Source: Apilactobacillus kunkeei DSM 12361 = ATCC 700308 (GTDB taxonomy: Bacteria > Bacillota > Bacilli > Lactobacillales > Lactobacillaceae). Taken from it: a DNA stretch of 64,000 bases. The position numbers and the translations under genes are program-made. A model generated the notes under the pieces. That model searched no databases. It had not been told where the DNA came from and saw only the letters and a program-made list of their open reading frames with translations. The stretch lies in NCBI RefSeq assembly GCF_001281265.1, contig NZ_JXDB01000001.1:24945-88944 (forward strand), read 5' to 3'. Each line of letters starts with the position of its first letter. Within the stretch, counting starts at the first letter, position 1. Shown here in pieces: positions 33,230 to 43,188 of this stretch.

Positions 33230-33937
33230 ATGGCAAAAATTTTAGTAGTAGATGATGAAAAACCGATCACAGATATTGAAAAATTCAATTTAGAAAAAGA
33301 AGGATATGACGTTGTAGTTGCATATGATGGGGAAGAAGCACTTCAAAAAGTTGAAGAAGAATCCCCAGATTTGATTATCCTAGATTTAATGTTGCCTAAG
33401 GTTGATGGACTAGAAGTGGCTAGAGAAGTCAGAAAGACTCGCGATATGCCAATTATCATGGTAACAGCTAAAGATTCTGAATTGGATAAGGTCTTAGGCC
33501 TTGAATTGGGTGCTGATGACTATGTTACTAAACCATTCTCAAACCGAGAATTAGTTGCTCGTGTTAAGGCTAATTTGCGTCGTCAATCAAGCAACGACAA
33601 TGGACAAGTTTCTGATAATGAAAACAAGGATATCAAGATTGGTGACTTAGTAATTCATCCAGAAGCTTACACTGTTACAAAACGTGGTGAAAATATCGAA
33701 TTAACTCACCGTGAATTCGAATTGCTACATTACTTAGCTCAACATATTGGTCAAGTAATGACTAGAGAACATTTGCTACAAACGGTTTGGGGTTACGACT
33801 ACTTTGGTGATGTTCGTACAGTTGATGTTACTGTTCGTCGTCTAAGAGAAAAGGTTGAAGACAACCCAAGTCACCCAATCTGGCTAATCACAAGACGTGG
33901 GGTAGGGTACTACCTACGTAACTCAGAACAAGAATAA
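33230..33937 (+). CDS. walR: Response regulator WalR
   Basis: 235 residues, OmpR/PhoB class. Receiver domain 1-120 with phospho-acceptor D52 and the VTKPF switch; winged-helix output domain about 135-232 ([24 protein letters not shown]). Essential regulator of cell-wall metabolism in low-GC Gram-positives. AAGGAG precedes the ATG. First gene of the walRKHIJ-htrA cluster. Confidence 0.97.
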   Translation: MAKILVVDDEKPITDIEKFNLEKEGYDVVVAYDGEEALQKVEEESPDLIILDLMLPKVDGLEVAREVRKTRDMPIIMVTAKDSELDKVLGLELGADDYVTKPFSNRELVARVKANLRRQSSNDNGQVSDNENKDIKIGDLVIHPEAYTVTKRGENIELTHREFELLHYLAQHIGQVMTREHLLQTVWGYDYFGDVRTVDVTVRRLREKVEDNPSHPIWLITRRGVGYYLRNSEQE

Positions 33938-33963
33938 TCGACAGAACTAAGGAGTAGTTTGCG

Positions 33964-35820
33964 GTGAATAGTAAGATTAAGTATTTTCAATCAATTCATT
34001 TTAAAATTGCGCTTGTGCTTGCGCTAATCTTATTGGTGACCCTAGAAATTGTTGGGGCCGTTTTTGTTAACCAATTGGAAAACAAGAATATGGCTTCATT
34101 TAAAAAACAAGTTCAGGTTCCTACTTACGTAAACACAACCTTAACGAATGAGCTTTCTAGCTCTAATATTGCCAATGCCAACGTAAAAATTAAGTCATTA
34201 TTATCTAATATTGACAGTAACAACTACACCGAAATTAAGGTTGTTGATGCTAAGAACACCATTCGTGGAACCAACGAAGTCGGTGATCAAAGCTCTGTTG
34301 GCCAAAAAAACTTCAGAACCGATATTAAAAACGCGATTATCAACCGTCGTTCATCTAGTTCAATCACTAGTAACCCGGGCGATAGTTCGCGTTATTATAC
34401 TGTCATCACACCGCTAATCAAGAGTAGTAATAACGAATTAGTCGGTGTTGTTTACGTGCACGCTAATTTAAATACTGTTTATAACGAAATTAACCAAATC
34501 ACGGTTATTTACGTTGTTGCCGCTGTTGTCGCCATCCTATCTGGTTTATTAATTTCCATCGTTATTTCAAAGGCGATTACTAAACCAATTGATGAAATGA
34601 AGAAACAAACATTACAAATTGCGCGAGGGGACTACTCCGGTCAAGTTCACGTTTATGGACGTGATGAATTAGGACAACTTGCCAATGCTGTTAATAACCT
34701 TTCAGTTAAGGTTGAGGAGTCCCAAGAATCAACTGAATCAGAACGTCAAAGACTGGATTCCGTTCTAACCAACATGACTGATGGTGTTATTGCGACCGAC
34801 CGTCGTGGATACGTCATCATCATGAATGATGAGGCGGCAAGTTTCTTAGAAACGACTGAACAAGATGCATTAGGTAATTCAATCCTAGACATTTTGGATA
34901 TTAGAAAAGAATATAGTCTACGTGACTTAATCGAAAACCCGGATGAAACAATCATTGATCGTTCGGATAAAGATCATGATTTAATCTTACACGCACACTT
35001 CTCATTAATTCAAAGAGACTCTGGTTTTGTATCAGGACTAGTATGTGTGCTACATGATGTTACCGAACAACAAAAGATTGATAACGACCGTAAGGAATTC
35101 GTTTCCAACGTTTCCCACGAATTAAGAACACCGCTAACCAGTGTTCACTCATACATTGAAGCATTACAAGATGGTGCCTGGAAGGATCCAGAGATTGCAC
35201 CTAACTTCTTGAAGGTTACCCAAGAAGAAACCGACCGTATGATTAGAATGATTAACGACCTGTTAACCTTGTCTAGAATGGATTCTGGAACCCAAAAGAT
35301 TGATAAGGAACTAGTTAACATCACCGAATTGTTCAACTATATCTTGAATCGATTCGACATGATTATTAAGTCGGATGACAACAATAGCGAAAAGCCTAAT
35401 AAGCACTACCGCATTGAACGTCGTTTCACTAAACAAGACCTATGGGTAGAAGTTGATACCGATAGATTTACTCAAGTAATCGATAATCTAATGAACAACG
35501 CCATCAAGTATTCTCCTGATGGGGGAGTGATTACTTGTTCACTATACAAGACCAAACACAGCGTTATCTTGAGCGTTAGAGACCAAGGATTGGGAATTCC
35601 TAGAAGTTCCATTCCACACATTTTCGATCGTTTCTACCGTGTTGATAAGGCGCGTTCTAGAGCCCAAGGTGGAACTGGTCTTGGATTAGCAATTTCCAAA
35701 GAAGTGGTTGAAGCACTTGGTGGTAAGATTTGGGTAGAAAGTACCGAAAATAGAGGTTCTACTTTCTACATCTCACTACCATACGAACCAATCGAGGAGG
35801 ATTTATGGGATGAAGATTAA
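33964..35820 (+). CDS. walK: Sensor histidine kinase WalK
   Basis: 618 residues. TM1 about 13-36, extracellular sensor loop about 37-178, TM2 about 179-203, HAMP about 204-256, PAS about 262-370, HisKA with H385 in SNVSHELRTPL, and ATPase domain ending in GTGLGLAIS. GTG start with AAGGAG 8 bases upstream. It phosphorylates WalR in response to cell-wall state and is restrained by WalH and WalI. Overlaps walH by 11 bp. Confidence 0.97.
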   Translation: MNSKIKYFQSIHFKIALVLALILLVTLEIVGAVFVNQLENKNMASFKKQVQVPTYVNTTLTNELSSSNIANANVKIKSLLSNIDSNNYTEIKVVDAKNTIRGTNEVGDQSSVGQKNFRTDIKNAIINRRSSSSITSNPGDSSRYYTVITPLIKSSNNELVGVVYVHANLNTVYNEINQITVIYVVAAVVAILSGLLISIVISKAITKPIDEMKKQTLQIARGDYSGQVHVYGRDELGQLANAVNNLSVKVEESQESTESERQRLDSVLTNMTDGVIATDRRGYVIIMNDEAASFLETTEQDALGNSILDILDIRKEYSLRDLIENPDETIIDRSDKDHDLILHAHFSLIQRDSGFVSGLVCVLHDVTEQQKIDNDRKEFVSNVSHELRTPLTSVHSYIEALQDGAWKDPEIAPNFLKVTQEETDRMIRMINDLLTLSRMDSGTQKIDKELVNITELFNYILNRFDMIIKSDDNNSEKPNKHYRIERRFTKQDLWVEVDTDRFTQVIDNLMNNAIKYSPDGGVITCSLYKTKHSVILSVRDQGLGIPRSSIPHIFDRFYRVDKARSRAQGGTGLGLAISKEVVEALGGKIWVESTENRGSTFYISLPYEPIEEDLWDED

Positions 35821-37108
35821 ATATTTTATACTACCGGCATTATTGACAATCGCGGTTGTAGTTAGTTTTGCCCTTTCTGCCTCCATTTTGATTAATCCGG
35901 CTCACTACGACCGTTCAAGTCAGAAGGTTTCTACGCAAAGTAGTCAGATTGATGCTAAACCAATGTCGACCATCTATTCACCAACTCAGGTGATTAGAAC
36001 CAAGGACTCTGGTAAGCAATACGTTCTAACCAACCAATCTGTTAACTTAACCACCGAAATTGGCCAACAAATGAACAACTATAAGGATCCCAAGTTTACA
36101 GAGGTAAAGAGTAATGAAAAAAATTACCTTAAGTATCTAAATACAGACGATTCTGTCATGCTAAACTATCCGGATGCTTTGAACCTAAAGATTGTTAGCC
36201 AGTACATTAGTAAGAGTTTTAAATCATTACCAAACGTTTCAATCAATCGAATTGTGATTCCGTTTGACGACAGTAATGATATTTACCTATTTTCAGACCA
36301 CAACTACAAGGTCTACAAGATTCACGTCTCAGATACTAACGTTAAGGGAATTCAAAAGGTTATCGAGGATAATGTCAGAGCAATTCCCGTTAAGATGAAG
36401 ATGATTAACCACACACCATTTATTGATTTTTATAAGTCATTTACCATGCCTCAATATGGCTACTTGATTAATCGAACTTCACAAAATTACTACGTGACAA
36501 GACTGCTATCAGACTCACAAGATATCAGTGTAAAACGTCACCGTAGCTCGACTGTTTACAATGACGAAAATTCTCGTCAGTTGTCGTTTTCAAACGATGG
36601 CGAGGTCAATTACTACGATAGTCATCCGGGCAATATTTCTACCAATATGACCCAGTTCTTGAAGGCTTCATATCAAAATATTTCCCAGCTATTAGTTAGC
36701 GATACATTGGCCAACATTCGTTTCTTCAATTACGATTCTAAGAATTCTAAAGTTGTCTACAGAAACTACGTTGAAGGTTTCCCAATCTTTGACCAAACTA
36801 ATTACGGGGCAATCGAAATGAGATTAGTTGATAATACTTCCTTGAAGTACAACTTCTCACTAAATACCCTTCAAATCCCGGTACCAACCGGACGTAAGGA
36901 TACTAAACTAATTACTACCGACGACCTATTGAACAGTCTACGTAATCACGGATACAATGCCAACAAGATTACAGACATCGAGTTGGCTTACCAATGGAGT
37001 AATACCAAGTCATCTGACATCTTGATTACTCTCCAACCAACATGGTTCGTTAAATATAACGGTAAGTACATGAATTACACCCAAATGCTATCAAGAGGAC
37101 CACAATAA
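35810..37108 (+). CDS. walH: WalK regulator WalH (YycH)
   Basis: 432 residues, one N-terminal transmembrane helix (about 5-25) and a large extracytoplasmic part, as in YycH. With WalI it binds WalK at the membrane and tunes its activity. GAGGAG in the end of walK precedes the ATG. Position in the conserved cluster supports the call more than sequence, as this family diverges fast. Confidence 0.9.
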   Translation: MKIKYFILPALLTIAVVVSFALSASILINPAHYDRSSQKVSTQSSQIDAKPMSTIYSPTQVIRTKDSGKQYVLTNQSVNLTTEIGQQMNNYKDPKFTEVKSNEKNYLKYLNTDDSVMLNYPDALNLKIVSQYISKSFKSLPNVSINRIVIPFDDSNDIYLFSDHNYKVYKIHVSDTNVKGIQKVIEDNVRAIPVKMKMINHTPFIDFYKSFTMPQYGYLINRTSQNYYVTRLLSDSQDISVKRHRSSTVYNDENSRQLSFSNDGEVNYYDSHPGNISTNMTQFLKASYQNISQLLVSDTLANIRFFNYDSKNSKVVYRNYVEGFPIFDQTNYGAIEMRLVDNTSLKYNFSLNTLQIPVPTGRKDTKLITTDDLLNSLRNHGYNANKITDIELAYQWSNTKSSDILITLQPTWFVKYNGKYMNYTQMLSRGPQ

Positions 37109-37125
37109 GATAGGAGGAAAGCTAC

Positions 37126-37947
37126 ATGGACTTTAAAAAGATACAAATCATCTTCTTGATTATCTTCGTGATGATTGATGTTTTCTTATTCTCTTTATTC
37201 AGAGAAAACTCACATCTTCAAACCGAAAACAGTAATCAAGGTAGTGATACCGAAATCATTAAGCAAATGCAAAATGATCAAATCACTGTAGCACCTAAAC
37301 TATCTACAAGTGGTCAAACTGGATACTACCTATCCGCAGTCAACGATGACACTTTAAATAACGACGTCAATAAGTTATCTAATCAAAAGGTGACTTACGC
37401 CAATCACATTTTAAGAAGTACTTTCAAACGACCAATCGGTCTATATTCCGGCGACTATCGCGACATCCTAGATAAGTTGATGAAGAAGTCTAGCTTCATT
37501 TCACATGGCACGGAATATGAGTACAATTCTGACTTATCTACCAAGAACAGTGTTGTGTATTCACAAAAAACATCTGACGGATTATTATATGGTACAAAAC
37601 ATGGTCAGGTTACCTTCAACATTAGTAATGATCATCTATTAGAAGGATATACACAGAGTTATATGAATGATGTTAGTATTTTGCGTGAAAAAACTGATAT
37701 CATTTCACCAGCAAAGGCTTTAGTCTGGCTATACCAATACAACGAAATTCCGGATAATTCAAAAATTAAATGGGTTCGTTTATACTACACCCAACTACTA
37801 TCAATTAAGAACAATATTGTTTTAATTCCGACCTGGGTAATTGGATATACCACTTCAGATTCCTCTTCAGTAGTAGTTAAGAGAATCAATGCCTTTAACG
37901 GTGCTATCTTGGATAGCAGTAGTGCGACTCAATCGACTACTAATTAG
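37126..37947 (+). CDS. walI: WalK regulator WalI (YycI)
   Basis: 273 residues, N-terminal helix (IIFLIIFVMIDVFLFSLF) then an external YycI domain ending LLSIKNNIVLIPTWVIGYTT. Partner of WalH. AGGAGG precedes the ATG, 17 bases after walH. Confidence 0.9.
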   Translation: MDFKKIQIIFLIIFVMIDVFLFSLFRENSHLQTENSNQGSDTEIIKQMQNDQITVAPKLSTSGQTGYYLSAVNDDTLNNDVNKLSNQKVTYANHILRSTFKRPIGLYSGDYRDILDKLMKKSSFISHGTEYEYNSDLSTKNSVVYSQKTSDGLLYGTKHGQVTFNISNDHLLEGYTQSYMNDVSILREKTDIISPAKALVWLYQYNEIPDNSKIKWVRLYYTQLLSIKNNIVLIPTWVIGYTTSDSSSVVVKRINAFNGAILDSSSATQSTTN

Positions 37948-37968
37948 AATTTTAGAAAGAGGATTAAA

Positions 37969-38781
37969 ATGAACAACGAGACAGACGATATGAAAGTTAG
38001 TGTTTTATCTAGTGGAAGTGGGGGAAATGTAACCTACATTGAAACTAATCAACATAAAATACTATTAGACGCTGGTTTGAGCGGTGTCAGAATTGAAAAA
38101 TTGATGCAATCAATCAATCGTTCAATGAAGGATGTCGACATGTTGTTGGTTTCCCATGAACATACCGACCATAGTAAGGCGGTCGGTGTTTTGGCTAGAC
38201 GTTACCCACAAATTAACGTCTACGCGAACCAACCAACATGGGATGCAATGCATGAAACCATTGGAGAGATTCCAAACGAACAAAAGAATATCTTCCCACC
38301 AAATATGGTAATGAACTTTGGTGATATCGATATCGAAAGTTTTGCGGTTTCTCATGATGCTGCTCAAGCGCAATTCTACGATTTTCATCATCACAATAAA
38401 AGTTTCGTTGTTCTAACAGATACTGGATATATCTCAGATCACATCTTCGGTGTTATCAATAATGCCAATGCATATGTTTTAGAATGTAACCATGACGTTG
38501 AAATGCTTAGAAGTGGGGAATACCCATGGTCATTGAAGCAGCGTATTATGAGTGACGAGGGCCATTTATCTAACGAAGATGGCGCTAACTCATTGATGGA
38601 ATGTATCGGATATGATACTAAACGCATATTTATTGGGCATAGAAGCCATCACAATAACGTGAAGGAGTTAGCTCATCTAACGGTAGCATCAATGTTAGAA
38701 GAAAATGATTTTGGGGTAGGCACCGATTTTGATTTATTAGATACCGATGTTGAAAAGGCATCTAAATTATTTACACTTTAG
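37969..38781 (+). CDS. walJ: WalJ (YycJ) metallo-beta-lactamase-fold hydrolase
   Basis: 270 residues, cytoplasmic. Metal-binding motif SHEHTDHSK near residue 58-66, H at the GHLSNEDG loop and FIGHRSHHN. The family acts as a nuclease linked to cell-wall and replication coordination. AGAGGA precedes the ATG; an internal ATG at residue 8 (MKVSVLSSGSGGN) also fits family starts. Confidence 0.92.
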   Translation: MNNETDDMKVSVLSSGSGGNVTYIETNQHKILLDAGLSGVRIEKLMQSINRSMKDVDMLLVSHEHTDHSKAVGVLARRYPQINVYANQPTWDAMHETIGEIPNEQKNIFPPNMVMNFGDIDIESFAVSHDAAQAQFYDFHHHNKSFVVLTDTGYISDHIFGVINNANAYVLECNHDVEMLRSGEYPWSLKQRIMSDEGHLSNEDGANSLMECIGYDTKRIFIGHRSHHNNVKELAHLTVASMLEENDFGVGTDFDLLDTDVEKASKLFTL

Positions 38782-38839
38782 TTTGATTTAAGATTATTTA
38801 ATATAATAAGATTAATAAAATTGATAGGGGGAAAACCTT

Positions 38840-40054
38840 ATGAAAAAAAGTGACCGATTTGTTTTAAAAACAGGATTAATTGCTTTAGTGGCTGGACTAT
38901 TGGGTGGTGGAATCGCCTATGGTGGTGCGAGCTTGTTACAAAGCACTGGCGTCGATGTTGCCGTACCAACTGGTTCTAACGCCGGTGGAACAGCTTCAAC
39001 ATCTAATTTAAAAGTTAACGTGCAATCACAATCAGAAAAGGCATATCAAGCTGTTAAAAATTCAGTTGTTTCTGTAATTAACTTAAAATCAACTAGTTCA
39101 AGCTCATTTGATTCGATGCTAGGAAAGAGTTCTAGCAAACTAGAGGCGAACAGTGAAGGTTCTGGTGTGATTTACAAGAAGAGCGGTAACGCTGCTTATA
39201 TCGTAACTAATAACCACGTTGTTTCCGGGGCCTCAGCAATTCAAGTGCTGTTAAGCAATGGAAAACAATTAGAGGCTAAGGTGGTTGGTACCGATAGTGT
39301 GACCGACTTAGCTGTGTTAAAGATTAACGGAAGCATGATTAAATCAGTTGCTTCATTTGGTAATTCCGACAACATTAAGGTGGGTGAAACTTCTCTAGCA
39401 ATTGGTTCACCATTAGGTTCTGCATACGCTTCATCATTAACGCAAGGAATCATTTCCGCTAAGAAACGTGAAGTGCCTTTGACTGGGTCAAATGGCCAAG
39501 CTACTGGAAACACCGCCACAGTAATTCAAACTGATACAGCTATCAACCCAGGGAACTCGGGTGGTCCATTGATTAATTTAGCTGGACAAGTTATTGGTAT
39601 TAACTCAATGAAGTTAGCTTCTGATAGTGAAGGTACTAGTGTTGAAGGAATTGGTTTTGCTATTCCAAGTAACGAAGTGGTTAATATTATTAACCAACTG
39701 GTGAAGAACGGAAAGATTGAACGTCCGGCTCTTGGAATTCAATATGTGGATTTAACTAACATTGCCGTTAGCCAACAAAAATCAATTCTAAAATTACCAT
39801 CATCCGTTGAAAATGGGGTTGTGGTTTACACAGTTACCAAGAATAGTCCTGCTGAAAATGCTGGATTGAAGAAATATGACGTGATTGTTGAACTTGCTGG
39901 CAAGAAGATTTCTAGCCAAGACGAAGTTAAGAACATTTTATACAGTCAAAAGCTCGGATCAACAGTAAGCGTTAAGTACTATCGAGACGGAAAACTAAAG
40001 ACCGGAAGCATTAAGTTGACGGAAAGTACTTCTCAATTGAAAATTAATCAATAA
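38840..40054 (+). CDS. htrA: HtrA/DegP-type serine protease
   Basis: 404 residues. Membrane anchor about 10-32, low-complexity linker, trypsin-like domain with H126 (NNHVV), D156 (TDLAVL) and S240 (NPGNSGGP), then one PDZ domain about 300-395. Surface quality-control protease. GGGGG precedes the ATG. A -10 like TATAAT at about 38802 may give it its own promoter. In many lactobacilli rlmH follows; here it does not. Confidence 0.96.
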   Translation: MKKSDRFVLKTGLIALVAGLLGGGIAYGGASLLQSTGVDVAVPTGSNAGGTASTSNLKVNVQSQSEKAYQAVKNSVVSVINLKSTSSSSFDSMLGKSSSKLEANSEGSGVIYKKSGNAAYIVTNNHVVSGASAIQVLLSNGKQLEAKVVGTDSVTDLAVLKINGSMIKSVASFGNSDNIKVGETSLAIGSPLGSAYASSLTQGIISAKKREVPLTGSNGQATGNTATVIQTDTAINPGNSGGPLINLAGQVIGINSMKLASDSEGTSVEGIGFAIPSNEVVNIINQLVKNGKIERPALGIQYVDLTNIAVSQQKSILKLPSSVENGVVVYTVTKNSPAENAGLKKYDVIVELAGKKISSQDEVKNILYSQKLGSTVSVKYYRDGKLKTGSIKLTESTSQLKINQ

Positions 40055-40087
40055 CATGCAATAAATTGAAAAAAATTTAAAGTTATG

Positions 40088-40125
40088 AAAACGCTGACAT
40101 GCTGGACATTGTCAGCGTTTTAGCG
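40088..40125 (+). terminator. htrA terminator
   Basis: Perfect 12-bp stem AAAACGCTGACA / TGTCAGCGTTTT with a 10-base loop. Confidence 0.85.
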
Positions 40126-40209
40126 TTTTTCAGGGGTTGTATTTAATTTAAATAAGATGTATAAATTTATATATCGGATTTTAAATTGATATATATAAAG
40201 GAGTTTTTC

Positions 40210-41055
40210 ATTATCACTATTTTTGGTTTTAGTGTATGGACATTGCTATTATTCATCCCTGTTGGTATCGTTGCCGGTATCTTAAGTACAGTAACTGGAC
40301 TAGCTTCACTTGCCTCATACCCAGCGTTATTATATTGGGGTGCTTTAAACCCTATTTCAGCAAATATTACTAATACTTCCGCTTTACTATTTAACGTAGT
40401 AAGTTCTGGTATTTCATCTAAGCGCGAATTAGATGGACACTGGAAGGAACTATTTAAAGTTATGACTATCATCTTCTTTGGTGGTATCGTTGGTGTTATT
40501 CTATTAACATTCTTACCATCAAAGGACTTTGAATATGCAGTACCTGTATTTATTGCTGCTGCTGGTATTGGTATCTTATTACCAAGTAAGGACACTACTA
40601 AGGCACCTACTGCTAAAGTAGTTGAAGAACCAACTATTGGTTCAAAGAAAATGCTTGTAGACTTCGGTATGATTGTTCTATTCTTTGCTATTGGTATCTA
40701 CGGTAGTTACTTCGGTGCTGCTGCTGGTGTTATCCTATTAGCTGTTCTATCAAGAACAAGTAAAGATCCATTCCCTGTTTACAACGCAATCAGAAACGTG
40801 GCCATGGGTTCAGCTAACGTTATCGGTACTATTCTATACTCATTCAAGTATGGTCAACACGGTAGCACCCACATTTACTGGGCACTAGCTATTCCTCTAG
40901 GTATTGGTTTCTTAATTGGTGGTTACGTTGGACCTAAGATTGTTCGTGTATTACCAGTTAAGTTAATCAAGATTGTTACTGGTATTTTAGCGCTATACCT
41001 AGCTTACACTCAATTCGTGTCAGCTTACGGTATTCACTTATTCTACTTCTTCTAA
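40210..41055 (+). CDS. TSUP (TauE/SafE) family transporter 1
   Basis: About 281 residues, eight or so transmembrane helices in two repeats. GIVAGILSTVTGLASLASYPALL opens repeat 1 and GAAAGVILLAVLSRTS repeat 2. The family exports sulfite, organosulfonates or small acids; substrate unknown. No ATG or GTG precedes the first helix. AAAGGAG (40197-40203) lies six bases before ATT 40210, so AUU is the best start. A TTG at 40186 would put the ribosome site inside the protein. Confidence 0.82.
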   Translation: MITIFGFSVWTLLLFIPVGIVAGILSTVTGLASLASYPALLYWGALNPISANITNTSALLFNVVSSGISSKRELDGHWKELFKVMTIIFFGGIVGVILLTFLPSKDFEYAVPVFIAAAGIGILLPSKDTTKAPTAKVVEEPTIGSKKMLVDFGMIVLFFAIGIYGSYFGAAAGVILLAVLSRTSKDPFPVYNAIRNVAMGSANVIGTILYSFKYGQHGSTHIYWALAIPLGIGFLIGGYVGPKIVRVLPVKLIKIVTGILALYLAYTQFVSAYGIHLFYFF

Positions 41056-41070
41056 AGATGAAATTTTTGC

Positions 41071-41107
41071 ACCTATTGTTATTTATAACGGTAGGTGCTT
41101 TTTTTAT
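41071..41107 (+). terminator. Terminator after TSUP gene 1
   Basis: Stem GCACCTA / TAGGTGC with seven Ts. Confidence 0.8.
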
Positions 41108-41179
41108 CCTTTTCTTTTATTCGAAAAATGTTAATATGAAATTATGATTTTATTTTAGAAGAAAAAGAGATGAGAAGTC

Positions 41180-42007
41180 ATTACTATTTTAGGTGTAAGT
41201 ATTTGGATTATTTTATTGTTTATTCCTGTGGGTATCTTGGCAGGAATATTGGGAACGGTCACTGGGTTATCATCACTAGTATCCTATCCTGCATTGCTAT
41301 ACTTTGCTGGCCTACCAGCCGTTTCTGCAAATGTGGTTAACAAGGCATCACTAATGTTTAATGCCGTCGGATCATGTATCTCTTCCACCCGTGAGCTTAG
41401 AGGTCACTGGAAGGAACTATTTAAGATTATGGTTATCATCTTCTTTGGTGGAATTACAGGAGCTATTTTGCTAACTGCGTTACCATCATCTAGTTTTACT
41501 CATATTGTGCCATTTTTTATTGCCTTTGGTGGTTTAATGATTTTGCTTCCTGACAAGAAAGAAATTAATGAAAATACTGAGGGTGCGATGAACTTTAATC
41601 CTGCAGCCAAAAAAGATACTCCATGGACTTGGTTAAAGAATATCGCCATCATTGTCCTTACATATTTAATTGGTGCATACAGTGGATATTTTGGCGCTGC
41701 ATCAGGAATTTTATTATTAGTCCTACTAACTAGAACTACATATAACGAATACACTGTAAGCAACGCAATTAGAAATGTTGCGATGGGAGCTGCAAACATT
41801 GTTGCTACTGTCTACTATTCACTTTTTTCCCATGTTGTTTGGATCTTGGTTTTACCGCTGGGAATTGGCTTTTTCATTGGTGGATATATTGGACCTAAGA
41901 TTGTGCGTGTGCTACCAGTTAAATTCATTAAGATTGCGACTGGAATTTTGGCTTTGATTTTAGCTTATACTCAATTTGTTTCAGCTTATCATATCCACTT
42001 CCTATAA
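41180..42007 (+). CDS. TSUP (TauE/SafE) family transporter 2
   Basis: About 275 residues, close tandem paralogue of the preceding gene (shared RELxGHWKELFKIM, GGYIGPKIVRVLPVK, IRNVAMG). Same substrate uncertainty. The frame is closed three codons before ATT 41180 and has no ATG. The first conventional start, TTG 41216, would remove half of helix 1. The bases around the ATT (TCATTA...CTATTTT) match those at the first copy, again pointing to AUU initiation. Confidence 0.8.
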   Translation: MTILGVSIWIILLFIPVGILAGILGTVTGLSSLVSYPALLYFAGLPAVSANVVNKASLMFNAVGSCISSTRELRGHWKELFKIMVIIFFGGITGAILLTALPSSSFTHIVPFFIAFGGLMILLPDKKEINENTEGAMNFNPAAKKDTPWTWLKNIAIIVLTYLIGAYSGYFGAASGILLLVLLTRTTYNEYTVSNAIRNVAMGAANIVATVYYSLFSHVVWILVLPLGIGFFIGGYIGPKIVRVLPVKFIKIATGILALILAYTQFVSAYHIHFL

Positions 42008-42037
42008 AAAGAGCGAAAAAAGTTTGCTCTTTTTTTG
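42006..42037 (+). terminator. Terminator after TSUP gene 2
   Basis: AAAAAGAGC-AAA / TTT-GCTCTTTTTTT hairpin. Confidence 0.75.
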
Positions 42038-43145
42038 TGCTTAAAATGTGAGTAATTTTAGAAAAGTTAAAATTGATAATTAAAGACTATTTATATTTAT
42101 AAGTAAAAAAAGGAAATTACTTTATGCACGATTCAATCTTCTTGCTATTAGTTAATACTAAGTTTATCCATTACGTTTTTTGTGATTATGCCGTACAAGA
42201 CTGAAAATTAAAATTAAGAGTTAAATGATAAAAGGTGATGTTGCAATGTTTCAGTCTTGTAATTATTAATTAAAACTTAACTGAATTATAACTACAAATT
42301 ATGTAAAAGTGGTGCTACAATACAAAATTGTTCCTCAAGTGATGCACACAGATGATCATTTTTGTGGAGTTTACATCTTTATAATCTCTATATTTAATAT
42401 ATTGATTTAATTACCATTCTTATTTTTTTCTAGAACGCGCGATGAAAAAATTCGGTGGACGAATGGTAGTTGAATGATGAATCAATATGTTGTTTATATC
42501 GAAAATGCATATTGTTATGGGTTGTATGTAAAATACATGAACCTAAAACAATTTAAGCAATCTAAATAATGCACTTTTCGTTGATTACTTCTTAATTGGA
42601 ATAAATAGTCTAACTTGAGAGACTATTTCTCATCAATAACTTTGCGATGGATATCTAGCAACAATGATTTGGTAGGATTATTGTGATGCTTTTATCTATT
42701 AGCATTGCTCCTTTTATTGGTTGAGGTGGATCCATTAGGACACATAGTGTTTAGCTATTATTTATTATTTTTGATTCATATGATTATGTACTGTTTTGTG
42801 TGATGGTAGACACACATGATAGTAAATTCCCCCAATCATTTATTAAGTTATGTTTCATAACGTACACGTAAGCTTTGATAATGACAGTTTCGTATGAATT
42901 TCATTTTTAAAAGTTGTTGAACCTTCTCTAGTATTTAGATGCTGCATTTAAAGATGTATTTAAGTGGCAATTCTTTTATTAAGATGTAATGATCAAAAAG
43001 CAATTGGTAGTTATTTCGAGAATTTAAGCAATCGGTGATGCATCTCCGTCACGCAGATTTATCCCAAAATCGTAATACTTTTCATTCCTTATAATAAAAG
43101 CATTCTCGATTATGATTATTATTCAGATCATTATTATATTGCACT
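42038..43145. other. 1.1-kb gene-poor region
   Basis: No credible gene longer than 30 codons. A 26-codon ORF at 42124-42204 has AAGGA upstream but is not otherwise supported. Structured pieces: a 12-bp inverted repeat at 42195/42249 and an AATAGTCT / AGACTATT hairpin near 42605-42627. Base composition and many stops suggest decayed coding DNA or an old insertion. Confidence 0.5.
42195..42260. repeat. 12-bp perfect inverted repeat
   Basis: ACAAGACTGAAA (42195-42206) and TTTCAGTCTTGT (42249-42260), 42 bases apart. Could be termini of a tiny insertion or a regulatory stem. Confidence 0.55.
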
Positions 43146-43181
43146 AAAAAAGCTTATCCTAAACGGGATAAGCTTTTTTAT
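43146..43181 (-). terminator. Terminator of the surface-protein gene
   Basis: AAAAAAGCTTATCC / GGGATAAGCTTTTTT, just after the stop at 43189 on the minus strand. Confidence 0.85.
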
Positions 43182-43188
43182 TTATTCT

